Shown piece by piece: positions 49,818-57,156 of a DNA stretch of 57,156 nucleotides; position 1 is the stretch's first letter, and every line of letters begins with the position of its first letter. Both the position numbers and the translations under genes were made by a program. The notes beneath the pieces were generated by a model that was given only the letters and a program-made list of their open reading frames with translations, was not told the origin of the DNA and searched no databases. This stretch comes from Janibacter melonis (GTDB taxonomy: Bacteria > Actinomycetota > Actinomycetes > Actinomycetales > Dermatophilaceae): contig NZ_JAJBZM010000003.1 of NCBI RefSeq assembly GCF_020567375.1, positions 850,735 through 907,890 of the forward strand, given 5' to 3'.

Positions 49818-50279
49818 TCAGCGGGCGTCCACGCTCAGCGCCGGCTCGAGCTCGGCCTGGCACCGGGGGCACAGGCCCCAGTAGATGACCTCGGCCTCGT
49901 CGATGGCGAAGCCGTTGTCGTCGGCGGCGTCGAGGCAGGGGGCGGAGCCCGTCGCGCAGTCGACGTCGACCATCGTCGCGCAGGAGCGGCAGACGAGGTG
50001 GTGGTGGTTGTCGCCGAGCTCGATCTCGTAGCGGGCCGGGTGCCCGGCCGGCTCGAAACGGCGCACGAGGCCGGCGCGGGCGAGAGCGGCGAGGACGTCG
50101 TAGACGGCCTGGGTGCTCACCGAGCCGAGCACCTCGCGGGTCGAGGTCGTGATGACGTCGACCGTCGCGTGGGGTGTCGCGGCAAGCACCGTGAGGACCG
50201 CGACCCGCGGCGCGGTCACCCGCAGCGACCGCGCACGCAGCATCTGCGCGGCGTCGTCGGGGGACAGGGTGGGGTGCAT
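49818..50279 (-). CDS. Fur-family regulator (PerR/CatR-like)
   Basis: This 153-residue metal-dependent repressor has an N-terminal winged helix (RVTAPRVAVLTVLAATPHATVD, here in two parts) and a dimerisation domain with NHHHLVCRSCATMVDVD near residue 91 and CPRCQ near 135. The two CxxC pairs form the structural zinc site, as in PerR/FurA. Adjacency to a catalase supports a peroxide-sensing role; metal and redox behaviour are not shown. The ATG at 50279 follows a good promoter with 6 bases after -10, so it is probably leaderless; ATG 50297 lies within that promoter. Confidence 0.88.
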   Translation of the reverse strand: MHPTLSPDDAAQMLRARSLRVTAPRVAVLTVLAATPHATVDVITTSTREVLGSVSTQAVYDVLAALARAGLVRRFEPAGHPARYEIELGDNHHHLVCRSCATMVDVDCATGSAPCLDAADDNGFAIDEAEVIYWGLCPRCQAELEPALSVDAR

Positions 50280-50285
50280 CCGTCC

Positions 50286-50314
50286 AGAGTCCCGCATGAT
50301 CTGGAACCAGTCAA
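50286..50314 (-). promoter_or_regulatory. Promoter of the Fur-family gene
   Basis: TTGACT, 17 bases, GACTCT on the minus strand, then 6 bases to ATG. The spacer contains CTGGTTCCAG, a 10-base palindrome that could be an autoregulatory operator. Confidence 0.55.
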
Positions 50315-50429
50315 GTTTAGGGCGCCCGGCGGGGCGTCGGCCGGGGAGTCGTCCCCATGGGCCAGCGGCGGGGGTGCCCCTACGCTGACCCGGGACGAGC
50401 AGGCCGTGCGCGAGAGACGGGGGAAGCCG

Positions 50430-51650
50430 ATGACGGTGACGCAGGGGCAGGACCCGGAGCGGGTCGAGCAGGTGGGGGTGGCGCTGTCGGCGCTGGCCGA
50501 CCGGGTCGACGTCGTCGCGCAGACGGGCACCTCGGGGATAGCGGTCCTCGGGCAGTCGTGGTCGGGCCCCGACGTCGAGTCCTTCGGGCAGCAGTGGCAG
50601 GGCGCCCACCGCTCGCTGGGCGACGCGTCGGCGATGCTGCGCCTCGTCTCGGAGCGGGCCCGGCAGCAGGCGGCCGACCAGCGCGCGGCGAGCGGCGAAG
50701 GGGGCGGCGGCGCGCCCGGGACGGGCGGCACCGGGCCGGTCCGCACGAGCACCGATCCCGGTGGGGGTCGCCGCGGCCCCTTGCCCAGCGCCGAGGACGT
50801 CGAGATCCCCTATCCCGACGACGGGCGCCCGTGGGTGCCGCAGGGCTTCGGCTACAGCGAGGAGGAGGGCGCCTACGTCTGGGCCTTCTACGACCACGAC
50901 AACCCCGAGCAGGGGCTCCTCGCGATCCAGACCGAGGACGGCCAGACGCGCTACGTGCCCGTCGAGGGCAACGACCACTACGGCGGCCTGGCCGTCAACG
51001 GGGACAACGTCTACGTCTCCGGCAACGGCGAGGAGGGCAGCGACGGCTCGTACGTCCAGCGCTACTCGCTCGACACCCTGCTCGCGGCCGGCGGTGACGA
51101 CACCTCCGCCGACCCGACCGCCCCGGTCGAGACGGTGCGGGTGCCGACGGGCTCGACGCTCACCGTCGCCGACGGGCGGCTCGTCGTGGCCGAGTACCTC
51201 AACCGCGGCGACGCGGACGGCGACACCCCGACGGTCTACGAGTACGAGCTCGGACCGGACGGAGAGCTGCCGACCCCGGCGTACTCGCCCGGCCCGCCGA
51301 GCACCTGGATGCCCGAGCCGGTCCACACCTTCGAGGCCCCGTACAACATCCAGGGGCTCGTCAGCGACGGCGAGCACTACTACTTCACGCAGTCCCGTGG
51401 CCCGGACGACCCGTCGAACCTCGTGCAGGTCGACCCGGTGACGGGGGAGCAGACCGTCGTCCGCGACGACCTCAGCCCGCTGTCGCAGGGGCTCGTCATC
51501 CGCGACGGGCAGCTCGTCATCAGCAACGAGTCCGACGCCGAGCCCTACCGCCAGGACGTGCTCGACTCCGACAACCCCTTCCTGCCCAACGGCCTCGAGA
51601 ACCCCGTGAAGCCCGACGGGACCCTCCAGGAGGTCGAGCTCGACGACTGA
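50430..51650 (+). CDS. WXG100-like domain fused to a beta-propeller-like domain
   Basis: Residues 1-90 look like a WXG100/ESAT-6 helical hairpin: amphipathic helices around LGQSWSGPDVESFGQQW near residue 40-57, with a Trp-x-Gly turn and no signal peptide. A Gly/Pro/Thr linker follows (residues 90-125). Residues 130-406 are beta-rich and repetitive, with blades such as GYSEEEGAYVWAFYDHD, GGLAVNGDNVYVSGNG, STLTVADGRLVVAEYL and GLVSDGEHYYFTQS, resembling a beta-propeller. WXG100 proteins leave by type VII secretion, so this could be an exported protein; no ESX genes are in the window. I do not recognise a catalytic site. RBS GGGGGAAG before the ATG. Confidence 0.72.
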   Translation: MTVTQGQDPERVEQVGVALSALADRVDVVAQTGTSGIAVLGQSWSGPDVESFGQQWQGAHRSLGDASAMLRLVSERARQQAADQRAASGEGGGGAPGTGGTGPVRTSTDPGGGRRGPLPSAEDVEIPYPDDGRPWVPQGFGYSEEEGAYVWAFYDHDNPEQGLLAIQTEDGQTRYVPVEGNDHYGGLAVNGDNVYVSGNGEEGSDGSYVQRYSLDTLLAAGGDDTSADPTAPVETVRVPTGSTLTVADGRLVVAEYLNRGDADGDTPTVYEYELGPDGELPTPAYSPGPPSTWMPEPVHTFEAPYNIQGLVSDGEHYYFTQSRGPDDPSNLVQVDPVTGEQTVVRDDLSPLSQGLVIRDGQLVISNESDAEPYRQDVLDSDNPFLPNGLENPVKPDGTLQEVELDD

Positions 51651-51674
51651 GGGGGCGCACCCCTTCGCCCGTCG

Positions 51675-53297
51675 TCAGGCACCGTCCCGCCGCAGGATCT
51701 GCGCGGCCGCCTCGCGCATCTCGACCTTGCGCACCTTGCCGGTGACGGTCATCGGGAAGTCGTCGACGACGTGGACGAAGCGCGGGATCTTGTAGTGGGC
51801 GAGGCGGCCGGTGCAGAAGTCGCGCAGCGACTGCGCGGTCATCGGCTCGGCGCCCTCACGCAGACGCACCCAGGCCATGAGCTCCTCGCCGTAGCGATCG
51901 TCGGGGACCCCGATGACCTGGGCGTCGAGGACGTCGGGGTGGGTGTAGAGGAACTCCTCGATCTCGCGGGGGTAGATGTTCTCGCCCCCACGGATGACGA
52001 CGTCCTTGATCCGCCCGGTGATCCGCACGAAGCCCTCGTCGTCCATGACCGCGAGGTCGCCCGTGTGCATCCACCCGTCGCGGATCGCCTCGGCGCTCTT
52101 CTGCGGCTCGCGCCAGTAGCCGAGCATCACGGAGTACCCCTTCGTGCACAGCTCGCCGGGTTCGCCGCGGGGCACCGTCTCGCCGGTGGTCGGGTCGACC
52201 ACCTTGACCTCGAGGTGAGGTCCGACGCGCCCGACGGTGCCGACCTTGGCCTCGAAGGGGTCGTCCGGGCTCGTCTGCGTCGAGACCGGCGAGGTCTCGG
52301 TCATGCCGTAGCAGATCGTCATGTCGCTGATCCCGGCGTCGAGGACCTGGCGCATGAGCTCGGCGGGGCAGGGGGAGCCGGCCATGATCCCCGTGCGCAG
52401 GGTGGACAGGTCGTAGCTCTCGCGGTCCGGCAGGGCCCACTCGGCGATGAACATCGTCGGCACCCCGTACAGGCTCGTGCACCGCTCGGCCGCCACGGCG
52501 GCGAGCGTGAGGGCGGGGTCGAAGGCGGGGGCGGGGATGACCATGCAGGCCCCGTGCGAGGTGGCCGCGAGGTTACCCATGACCATGCCGAAGCAGTGGT
52601 AGAAGGGCACGGGGATGCAGATCCGGTCCTCGTGCGTGTAGCGGCAGCCCTCGCCGACGAACCACCCGTTGCCCAGGATGTTGCGGTGGGAGAGGGTCGC
52701 CCCCTTCGGGAAGCCCGTCGTGCCCGACGTGTACTGGATGTTGATCGGGTCGTCCGGGGCGAGCCCCTCGCCGACCCGGGCGAGCTCGTCGGCGTCAACG
52801 GACCGCGCGCCGGCCACGAGGGCGTCCCACGACGGCGTGCCGATGACGACGACCTCGCGCAGCTCCGGCAGCTCGTCGCGCACCTCGGCCACCATCTGCG
52901 GGTAGTCGCTGCCCTTGAAGGACTGCGTGCAGACGAGCACGCTCGTGCCGGCCTGGGCGAGGACGTACTGCAGCTCGTGGGTGCGGTAGGCGGGGTTGAC
53001 GGTGACGAGGACGGCGCCGATCTTCGCCGTCGCGTACTGGGTGAGGGTCCACTCGGCGCAGCTCGGGGCCCAGATGCCGACGCGGTCACCCGGCCGCACG
53101 CCCATGGCGAGGAAGCCGCGGGCCAGCTCGTCGACGTCGCGGCGCAGCTGGGCGTAGGTCCAGCGCCGCCCGCTCGCCATCTCCACGAGCGCGTCCCGGT
53201 CTGCGTGCGCCGCGACCGTCGCGTCGAGGTCGGCGCCGATCGTGCGCTCGGGCATCGGCAGGTCGGTGCGTCCCACGGCGTGGCTGGGCTCGGGCAC
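51675..53297 (-). CDS. Acyl-CoA synthetase (AMP-forming)
   Basis: This 540-residue ANL-family enzyme activates a carboxylic acid with ATP and CoA. The P-loop-like YTSGTTGFPKGA is near residue 190, the YGMTETSPV motif near 320, GWMHTGDLAVMDDEGF near 405 and the GRIKDVVIRGGENIYP hinge near 425. The lysine in TVTGKVRKVEM near 522 completes the set. It resembles medium/long-chain FadD enzymes; the substrate is unsure. The GTG start has AAGGAG nine bases upstream; a longer reading adds 22 residues outside the family. It is convergent with the WXG100 gene and divergent from pheS. Confidence 0.9.
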   Translation of the reverse strand: MPEPSHAVGRTDLPMPERTIGADLDATVAAHADRDALVEMASGRRWTYAQLRRDVDELARGFLAMGVRPGDRVGIWAPSCAEWTLTQYATAKIGAVLVTVNPAYRTHELQYVLAQAGTSVLVCTQSFKGSDYPQMVAEVRDELPELREVVVIGTPSWDALVAGARSVDADELARVGEGLAPDDPINIQYTSGTTGFPKGATLSHRNILGNGWFVGEGCRYTHEDRICIPVPFYHCFGMVMGNLAATSHGACMVIPAPAFDPALTLAAVAAERCTSLYGVPTMFIAEWALPDRESYDLSTLRTGIMAGSPCPAELMRQVLDAGISDMTICYGMTETSPVSTQTSPDDPFEAKVGTVGRVGPHLEVKVVDPTTGETVPRGEPGELCTKGYSVMLGYWREPQKSAEAIRDGWMHTGDLAVMDDEGFVRITGRIKDVVIRGGENIYPREIEEFLYTHPDVLDAQVIGVPDDRYGEELMAWVRLREGAEPMTAQSLRDFCTGRLAHYKIPRFVHVVDDFPMTVTGKVRKVEMREAAAQILRRDGA

Positions 53298-53419
53298 GGG
53301 GTGACTCCTTCGTCGGTCGGGCAGGTCGGCCCGGCTGCGTCGTCGGGCCCTGGCCATCGTCACCCCTGCCGCCCGCGAGCGCGAGCGAAACCGCGGTGAG
53401 ATCTCCCGCGGGCATTACC

Positions 53420-53425
53420 TAGACT
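53420..53425 (+). promoter_or_regulatory. -10 element of pheS (leaderless)
   Basis: TAGACT, 7 bases, GTG. It is the same hexamer and spacing as map. Confidence 0.5.
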
Positions 53426-53432
53426 CTCAGGC

Positions 53433-54527
53433 GTGTCCGGACCCAACACCAGCTACGACCCCGTCGAGGTGGCCGCGCTCGCGCCCGCCGCCGTCGAGGA
53501 GGCCGTCGACGCCGCCCTCGCCGCGATCGCCGCCGCGAGCTCCCTCGAGGAGCTCAAGGCCGTGCGCCCCGCCCACCAGGGGGACAAGAGCCCGCTGGCC
53601 CTGGCCAATCGAGAGATCGGCGCCCTGCCCCCGAGCGCCAAGGCCGAGGCCGGCAAGCGCGTCGGGCAGGCCCGCGGCCGGGTGGCCCAGGCCCTCACGG
53701 CCCGCCAGGGAGAGCTCGAGGCCGAGCGCGACGAGCGGATCCTGCGCGAGGAGACCCTCGACGTCACCCAGCGCGCGGCCCGCCGCCCGCTCGGGCGCCG
53801 GCACCCCATCGAGCTGATGTCCGAGCGCATCGCCGACCTCTTCGTCGGCATGGGCTGGGAGATCGCCGAGGGTCCGGAGGTCGAGGCCGAGTGGTTCAAC
53901 TTCGACGCGCTGAACTTCGACGCCGACCACCCCGCGCGCCAGATGCAGGACACCTTCTACCTCGAGCCCGCCGACGCCGGTCTCGTCCTGCGCACCCACA
54001 CCTCACCGGTCCAGGCGCGCTCGCTCATCGAGCGCGGCGTGCCGCTCTACGTCGCCGCGATCGGCCGCGTCTTCCGCACCGACGAGCTCGACGCGACGCA
54101 CATGCCGGCCTTCCACCAGGTCGAGGGCATCGCCGTCGACGAGGGGCTGACGATGGCGCACCTCAAGGGCACGCTCGACCGGCTCGCGACCTCGCTCTTC
54201 GGCGAGGGCATCACGACGCGGCTGCGCCCCTCGTACTTCCCCTTCACCGAGCCGAGCGCCGAGATGGACCTGCGCTGCTTCGTGTGCCGCGGCGAGGACC
54301 CCGACTGCCGTACGTGCAAGGGCACGGGCTGGATCGAGTGGGGCGGCTGCGGGATGGTCAACCGCAACGTCCTCACGGCGAGCGGGGTCGACCCCGACCG
54401 GTACACCGGCTTCGCCTTCGGGATGGGCATCGACCGGGCGCTGATGTTCCGGACCGGGGTGTCCGACATGCGCGACATGATCGAGGGTGACGTGCGATTC
54501 GACGCCCAGTTCGGGATGGAGATCTGA
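53433..54527 (+). CDS. pheS: Phenylalanine-tRNA ligase alpha subunit
   Basis: This 364-residue class II synthetase subunit charges tRNA-Phe with PheT. The N-terminal coiled coil (residues about 10-85) leads into motif 2 (RTHTSPVQAR) and motif 3 (GFAFGMGIDRALM near 325), with FHQVEG and RPSYFPFTEPSAEMD in place. The product ends QFGMEI. A probable leaderless GTG follows TAGACT by 7 bases; the upstream sequence has no ribosome site. Its TGA overlaps the pheT ATG by one base. Confidence 0.96.
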   Translation: MSGPNTSYDPVEVAALAPAAVEEAVDAALAAIAAASSLEELKAVRPAHQGDKSPLALANREIGALPPSAKAEAGKRVGQARGRVAQALTARQGELEAERDERILREETLDVTQRAARRPLGRRHPIELMSERIADLFVGMGWEIAEGPEVEAEWFNFDALNFDADHPARQMQDTFYLEPADAGLVLRTHTSPVQARSLIERGVPLYVAAIGRVFRTDELDATHMPAFHQVEGIAVDEGLTMAHLKGTLDRLATSLFGEGITTRLRPSYFPFTEPSAEMDLRCFVCRGEDPDCRTCKGTGWIEWGGCGMVNRNVLTASGVDPDRYTGFAFGMGIDRALMFRTGVSDMRDMIEGDVRFDAQFGMEI

Positions 54528-57049
54528 TGCGGGTACCCGTCGACTGGCTCGGCGAGCACGTCACCCTGCCCGACGGGGTGAGCGGCCTCGACGTGGCCGC
54601 CGCCCTCGTGCAGGTCGGGCTCGAGGAAGAAGGCCTGCACACCGGTGACGTCACCGGCCCGCTCGTCGTGGGCCGGGTGCTCACCCGCGAGCCGGAGGAG
54701 CAGAAGAACGGCAAGACGATCAACTGGTGCACGGTCGACGTCGGCGACGCCAACGGCACCGGTGAGCCCCAGGGCATCGTCTGCGGCGCGCACAACTTCG
54801 ACGCGGGCGACCTCGTCGTCGTCATCCTCCCCGGCGGGGTGCTGCCCGGCGGTTTCGAGATCTCGGCGCGCAAGACCTACGGGCACGTGAGCGCCGGGAT
54901 GATCTGCTCGGTCGCCGAGCTCGGCATCGGCGAGGACCACGACGGGATCCTCGTGCTCACCGACCGTCCCGACGCCTCCTCGCTGCAGCCCGGCCAGGAC
55001 GCGATCCCGCTCCTCGGCCTCGACCGCGAGACCGTCGAGATCAACGTCACCCCGGACCGCGGCTACTGCTTCGCCGTGCGCGGCGTCGCCCGCGAGTACG
55101 CCCACTCGACGGGCGCCCCCTTCGTCGACCCGGCCCTCGCGCTCGCCGAGCGCGCCCCGGCGGCCGGCGCCGGCGGCTACCCCGTCGAGCTGCGCGACGA
55201 CTCCCCGGTGCGCGGCCGTCCCGGCTGCGACCGCTACGTCGCCCGCGTCGTGCGCGGCATCGACGTCTCCGCGCCCACGCCGGACTGGATGGCGACGCGG
55301 CTCACCGAGGCGGGCATGCGTCCGATCTCGCTGCCCGTCGACGTGACGAACTACGTCATGCTCGACCTCGGCCAGCCGCTGCACGCCTTCGACGTCGCGA
55401 CCCTCGACGGGCCGGTCGTCGTGCGCCGCGCCCGCGACGGCGAGCGGCTCACGACCCTCGACGACGTCGAGCGCGCCCTCAGCCCGCAGGACCTGCTCGT
55501 CACCGAGGGGGGCGAGCGCGTGCTCGCCATCGCCGGTGTCATGGGCGGCCAGGACAGCGAGGTCGGTCCGTCGACGACGGACGTCCTGCTCGAGGCGGCC
55601 CACTTCGACGCGGTGTCGGTCGCCCGGACCGCCCGCCGTCACCGGCTGCCCTCGGAGGCGTCGCGCCGCTTCGAGCGCGGCGTCGACCCGCAGCTCGCCG
55701 CCGCTGCCGCCCAGATGGCCGTCGAGCTGCTCGTCGAGCACGGGGGCGGCACGGCCGACCCCGGTGTCACCGACGTCGGCGAGCCGCTGCGCCCCGAGCC
55801 GGTGCGCATGGCCGCCGACCTGCCCGGCCGCGTCGTCGGCGTGCCCTACGACGGCCCGACCGTCGAGCGCCGCCTGCGCGAGATCGGCTGCGAGGTGAGC
55901 ACCGAGGACGAGACGTACGTCGTCGTCCCGCCGACCTGGCGACCCGACCTCACGACGGGGGAGGACCTCGTCGAGGAGGTCGCCCGGCTCGAGGGCTACG
56001 AGGCCATCCCGTCCGTGGTCCCGACCGCGCCGGGCGGCCGCGGGCTGACCCACGGCCAGGGCGTGCGCCGTCTGCTCGCGACCGTGCTCGCGGCGCAGGG
56101 TCTCTCCGAGGTGTGGAACCCGCCCTTCGTCGGCGACGCCCAGCACGAGGCCCTCGGGCTCGACGCAGCGGCCGAGCGCGAGCGCACCCTCGTCGTCGCC
56201 AACCCGCTCTCCGACGAGCAGCCGCTCATGCGCACCCGCGTGCTCACGACGCTCGTCGAGTCGCTGCGCCGCAACCTCGCCCGCGGGGCGAAGGACGTCG
56301 CGCTCTTCGAGACCGGGCTCGTCGTGCAGCGCGAGGGCGAGCAGCAGCCCGCGCCGACCGCCGACGTCGGCGTGCACCCGGACGCCGAGACGCTCGCGGC
56401 GATCCGCGCGGCCGTCCCCGCCCAGCCCCGGCACCTCGCCCTCGTCCTCGCCGGCGACCGCGACCGCGCCGGCTGGTGGGGTGCGGGTCGTCGTGCCGAC
56501 CTCGCCGACGTCGTCGAGCTCGTCACCCAGCTCGGCGAGGCGCTCGCGCTGCGCCTGACGCTCGAGGCCGACGACGTCATGCCCTACCACCCCGGTCGCT
56601 GCGCCCGGGTGACCACGGCCGACGGCGTCCTCGTCGGCCACCTCGGCGAGCTGCACCCGAAGGTCGTCGCCGCGCTCGGCCTCCCGGAGCGCACGGTGGC
56701 CGCCGAGATCGACGTCGACGTCCTCGTCGACGCCAGCGGCGTGCCCGTGCAGGCGCGCACGCTGTCGGGCTACCCGGCCGCCCGCACGGACGTCGCCCTC
56801 GTCGTCGCCGAGGACGTCGCGGCATCCGGGGTCGAGCTCGCCCTGCGCTCCGGCGCCGGGGACGCGCTCGAGTCGGTGGCCCTCTTCGACGTCTACCGCG
56901 GCGACCAGCTCGACGCGGGCCGCAAGTCGCTCGCCTACCGGCTGACCTTCCGCGCGCCGGACCGCACGCTGACGACCGACGAGGTGAGCGCGCTGCGCGA
57001 CCGCGCGGTCGCCGCGGCGGGCCGGGCCACCGGCGCCGTCCAGCGCTGA
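54527..57049 (+). CDS. pheT: Phenylalanine-tRNA ligase beta subunit
   Basis: This 840-residue subunit has the tRNA-binding EMAP-like domain near residues 40-150 (IVCGAHNF, GHVSAGMICS), the B3/B4 editing domain (LPVDVTNYVMLDLGQPLHAFD near 270, in parts), the B5 domain, the catalytic-like core (SDEQPLMRTRVL), and a C-terminal ferredoxin-fold anticodon-binding domain (GYPAARTDVALVV). It corrects Tyr-tRNA-Phe errors. Complete in the window. Coupled to pheS by one-base overlap. Confidence 0.96.
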   Translation: MRVPVDWLGEHVTLPDGVSGLDVAAALVQVGLEEEGLHTGDVTGPLVVGRVLTREPEEQKNGKTINWCTVDVGDANGTGEPQGIVCGAHNFDAGDLVVVILPGGVLPGGFEISARKTYGHVSAGMICSVAELGIGEDHDGILVLTDRPDASSLQPGQDAIPLLGLDRETVEINVTPDRGYCFAVRGVAREYAHSTGAPFVDPALALAERAPAAGAGGYPVELRDDSPVRGRPGCDRYVARVVRGIDVSAPTPDWMATRLTEAGMRPISLPVDVTNYVMLDLGQPLHAFDVATLDGPVVVRRARDGERLTTLDDVERALSPQDLLVTEGGERVLAIAGVMGGQDSEVGPSTTDVLLEAAHFDAVSVARTARRHRLPSEASRRFERGVDPQLAAAAAQMAVELLVEHGGGTADPGVTDVGEPLRPEPVRMAADLPGRVVGVPYDGPTVERRLREIGCEVSTEDETYVVVPPTWRPDLTTGEDLVEEVARLEGYEAIPSVVPTAPGGRGLTHGQGVRRLLATVLAAQGLSEVWNPPFVGDAQHEALGLDAAAERERTLVVANPLSDEQPLMRTRVLTTLVESLRRNLARGAKDVALFETGLVVQREGEQQPAPTADVGVHPDAETLAAIRAAVPAQPRHLALVLAGDRDRAGWWGAGRRADLADVVELVTQLGEALALRLTLEADDVMPYHPGRCARVTTADGVLVGHLGELHPKVVAALGLPERTVAAEIDVDVLVDASGVPVQARTLSGYPAARTDVALVVAEDVAASGVELALRSGAGDALESVALFDVYRGDQLDAGRKSLAYRLTFRAPDRTLTTDEVSALRDRAVAAAGRATGAVQR

Positions 57050-57069
57050 CGCGTCGCGCGCCCCGGGGG

Positions 57070-57094
57070 CCCCCCCCCGGCGCGCGGGGGGGGG
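57070..57094 (+). terminator. GC-homopolymer hairpin after pheT
   Basis: Nine C (57070-57078), GGCGCGC, nine G (57086-57094) and then nine C (57095-57103). It can fold as a 9-bp stem. It is probably a terminator, but such runs are error-prone in sequencing. Confidence 0.5.
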
Positions 57095-57130
57095 CCCCCC
57101 CCGGGTGCCGAACGACGAGCGCTAGCGTCT

Positions 57131-57156
57131 ATGAAAACAACGCGGTGGCCGCCGCC
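57131..57156 (+). other. Possible 5' end of the next gene (partial)
   Basis: An ATG at 57131 starts a frame running off the window end (MKTTRWPP). TAGCGT lies only two bases upstream, so this could be promoter or operator sequence rather than a coding start. In many actinobacteria argC follows pheT, but nothing here confirms it. Confidence 0.2.

Noticed and set aside
54047-56656. Minus-strand open frame of about 869 codons over pheS-pheT
   Set aside because: It is the complement of two intact synthetase genes and has no recognisable domain.

Overview
This window is chromosomal DNA from a high-GC actinobacterium, most likely a member of the Micrococcales (Intrasporangiaceae/Dermatophilaceae-like). 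The evidence is the extreme GC content, frequent GTG starts, a FasR-fabD-fabH-acpP-fabF-accD fatty-acid cluster, a homodimeric-type pyruvate dehydrogenase E1 (aceE), glnA2-glnE, polyphosphate glucokinase and a PriA-type hisA. Much of the gene order matches a neighbourhood known from Mycobacterium tuberculosis (fatty-acid genes, aceE, DUF3052, AhpE, Nif3, zinc ribbon, RNase H-phosphatase, panB, glnA2-glnE), followed by a histidine operon and the infC-rpmI-rplT-rRNA methylase-pheST block. No prophage, insertion sequence or CRISPR array is visible. The lineage is inferred from content and synteny recalled from knowledge, not from a search.

Layout. 0.2-6.8 kb (minus strand): type II fatty acid synthesis operon with its PucR-type regulator fasR upstream. 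6.8-12.4 kb: argG (minus), a secreted glycerophosphodiesterase (plus) and aceE (minus). 12.6-15.6 kb (plus): two bacterial PH-domain membrane proteins, DUF3052 and an AhpE-type peroxiredoxin. 15.6-18.3 kb: a three-gene flavin-based electron-transfer set (ferric-reductase-like flavoprotein, FMN-binding protein, ApbE). 18.3-25.9 kb: a 2-oxoglutarate/Fe(II) oxygenase, tRNA-Val(UAC), Nif3, zinc-ribbon protein, RNase HI-phosphatase fusion, membrane protein, rhodanese, metZ and an RNB exonuclease. 26.1-31.5 kb: rnpB, then permease, ppgK, map, methyltransferase and panB. 31.7-38.4 kb: secreted M6 metalloprotease, glnA2, glnE. 38.5-45.6 kb: hisD-hisC-hisB-unknown-hisH-priA-sseB and an MFS transporter. 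45.6-48.0 kb: infC-rpmI-rplT-rRNA methylase. 48.1-53.3 kb: catalase with a Fur-family regulator, a WXG100-like/beta-propeller-like fusion and an acyl-CoA synthetase. 53.4-57.0 kb: pheS-pheT.

How the genes work together. Most operons are tightly coupled by ATGA, GTGA or 1-base overlaps. Many first genes of operons seem to be leaderless, with a TA-N3-T hexamer 6-7 bases before the start codon. Convergent gene pairs are separated by long perfect hairpins, two of which carry the octamer CGAAGGGG at the stem base. That octamer recurs far more often than GC content predicts.

Most notable non-textbook signals: a bipartite palindromic repeat present twice downstream of unrelated genes; a 12-bp palindrome at the fasR/fabD junction; a FabD with a lysine-less biotinyl-like tail; an apparent AUC start codon in infC; a nif3 start codon one base after a tRNA 3' end; and the WXG100-like/propeller fusion, encoded in what looks like an accessory insertion within the conserved rplT-rRNA methylase-pheST block.

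No stretch above about 300 bases lacks a gene. Bases 1-144 hold only GC-rich sequence in which I recognise nothing. Both window ends carry long G/C homopolymers.
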